DNA of 64,000 nucleotides from positions 2,108,001 to 2,172,000 of the forward strand of contig OX637297.1 of NCBI GenBank assembly GCA_951799445.1. The letters are read 5' to 3'. Position 1 is the stretch's first letter. Every line of letters begins with the position of its first letter. The notes beneath the pieces were generated by a model. The model made no database searches. It was not told the origin of the DNA and saw only the letters and a program-made list of their open reading frames with translations. This DNA comes from Pseudisothecium myosuroides. Its lineage: Eukaryota; Streptophyta; Bryopsida; Hypnales; Lembophyllaceae. The position numbers were made by a program, and so were the translations under genes. Shown here one piece after another: positions 63,401 through 64,000 of this stretch.

Positions 63401-63508
63401 CAATCTACATGCTGAGACGACGGCAATTCCATCTTGACCTGCGGGAAAAATGATTGGAACCTCGTCTCCAAATGCACTGACCACTATCATATCCTTGAAG
63501 TCCACCAT
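60408..63508 (-). pseudogene. MULE-like transposase, decayed
   Basis: A Mutator-like transposase read on the minus strand in several pieces. 63508-62942 is the N-terminal region from ATG (MVDFKDMIVVSAFGDEVP). After a frame break, GFRNVLFKPDYDTIPIKRV ends in a TAG, and 62886-62206 (MPPKFNGNVIFELPALESYP, later VCKICKKPPSCIARC) follows. The catalytic core runs 62011-61490: MTIVVCDMQSEDYESQILFW, FKGFMADSAQANWNAVWTVY, RERTCLFHWTQSIEKHTKAN. The Asp residues in CDMQ and MADS fit the MULE DDE core. A TAA interrupts before RLELWLSFWHFRY. A C-terminal exon lies at 60665-60408 (SCNLVETVHKKWLQQYGNRE). Multiple stops and frame breaks show it is inactive. No terminal inverted repeats could be placed; the right one may lie beyond the window. 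Confidence 0.75.
60830..61330. repeat. ~129-bp tandem repeat, 4 degenerate copies
   Basis: The ACCCCT(A/C/T)TCGGT phrase recurs at 60866, 60997 and 61126, with ACCCCTGCAAGCG at 61254. Periods are 131, 129 and 128 bp. Upstream phrases (AAATGAAAAAGTTGCAAGAG-like) and downstream phrases (CC..CAAGG) recur in register. The array lies between the last two coding pieces of the MULE remnant, probably in an intron. Confidence 0.65.
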
Positions 63509-64000
63509 GGCTAATGATTACTAATTGGAGACCCTAAATCGAGCATATCTAAACCTCCAATCTAAGTGAAGGCAAGCATGATCAAGGACTGCGTCCTAAA
63601 CAATTGTCTTATTGGTCTGTTGTTGAAAAGAATGCCTGCAATGAAAGTGGAGCATGATACAATGCGAACATTGAACTTCAATAAAATCACAATATGTACG
63701 CCCTAGAAGAGATATTTTGAAATCTTGAAGTTCGATTGTCAAGGCCATTTCAAAGGGTGAATTCTAGAAATGAGGGTGACAACAATTTTAAGACGACAGT
63801 TCAGACAATATTTGTTATGGCAGATCATGATTGGTCTTAGACATCATTCTGTGATGTACATGCTAATGAATTGAATTCCTGACAGACATGGCTCTGATGA
63901 AACTTGGAGACTCCTATTTATTGCATGTCATCAAACAACAGTCTTCGACAAAGTGCATGCATGAATGTGATTGTCGTCATGCGCGACAAAGAAGAATCGG
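63509..64000. other. 5' flank of the MULE remnant
   Basis: Upstream side of the MULE ORF on the minus strand. No inverted terminal repeat or other feature was recognised before the end of the window. Confidence 0.35.

Overview
The window is nuclear DNA from a land plant. It holds one large gene with 42 exons and compact GT-AG introns encoding a plant callose synthase. It also has Arabidopsis-type telomere-like motifs (CCCTAAA), fragments of plant SKP1, CDC48C/NVL and VEN4/SAMHD1 homologues, and many plant-type transposons. The transposon protein families (MULE-like, DUF7869-like and a RING-like TE protein) suggest to me a non-seed plant such as a moss, but that is an impression and not a demonstration.

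Layout. 0.2-1.5 kb is an array of roughly 180-bp satellite-like units. A small fold-back element (1.77-1.93 kb) and degenerate telomere-like repeats (2.19-2.40 kb) follow. From 3.7 to 13.4 kb the DNA is marked by about 17 copies of an 18-bp palindrome (best copy ATCGTGGGATCCCACGAT). This zone contains a decayed DUF7869-type transposase-like gene (8.0-11.4 kb) and an FCP1-like HAD phosphatase ORF with one stop codon (12.7-13.4 kb). A 3.4-kb LTR-like element has inserted into it (4.0-7.45 kb). 13.5-25 kb is AT-rich and mostly non-coding. It holds a 1.3-kb solo LTR of the same family, MITE-like repeats, the 5' part of a SKP1-like gene, and an AAA-ATPase exon split by a MITE.

25.19-41.76 kb is the only gene that looks intact: a callose synthase of the CALS5/GSL2 type. 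My splice model gives 42 exons, 5802 nt and 1933 residues with no frame breaks. One intron uses a GC donor.

42-64 kb is again accessory DNA. It has a 51-bp minisatellite, a 1.28-kb CACTA-type non-autonomous element, a GC-rich tandem repeat, and the second 3.5-kb LTR-like element with an uninterrupted 633-codon ORF. Beyond that lie a decayed RING-like TE protein interrupted by a MITE, HD-domain (SAMHD1/VEN4-like) exon fragments and a decayed MULE transposase around a 129-bp tandem array.

The two most unusual signals are (1) the palindrome family confined to about 10 kb around the DUF7869-like gene, with paired changes in its two arms, and (2) TG...CA elements with perfect 5-bp target duplications and no internal terminal repeat, so they look like solo LTRs, two of which contain a long ORF. 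In-frame stops in the decayed ORFs are mostly TAG or TGA, as expected if methylated C has mutated to T.
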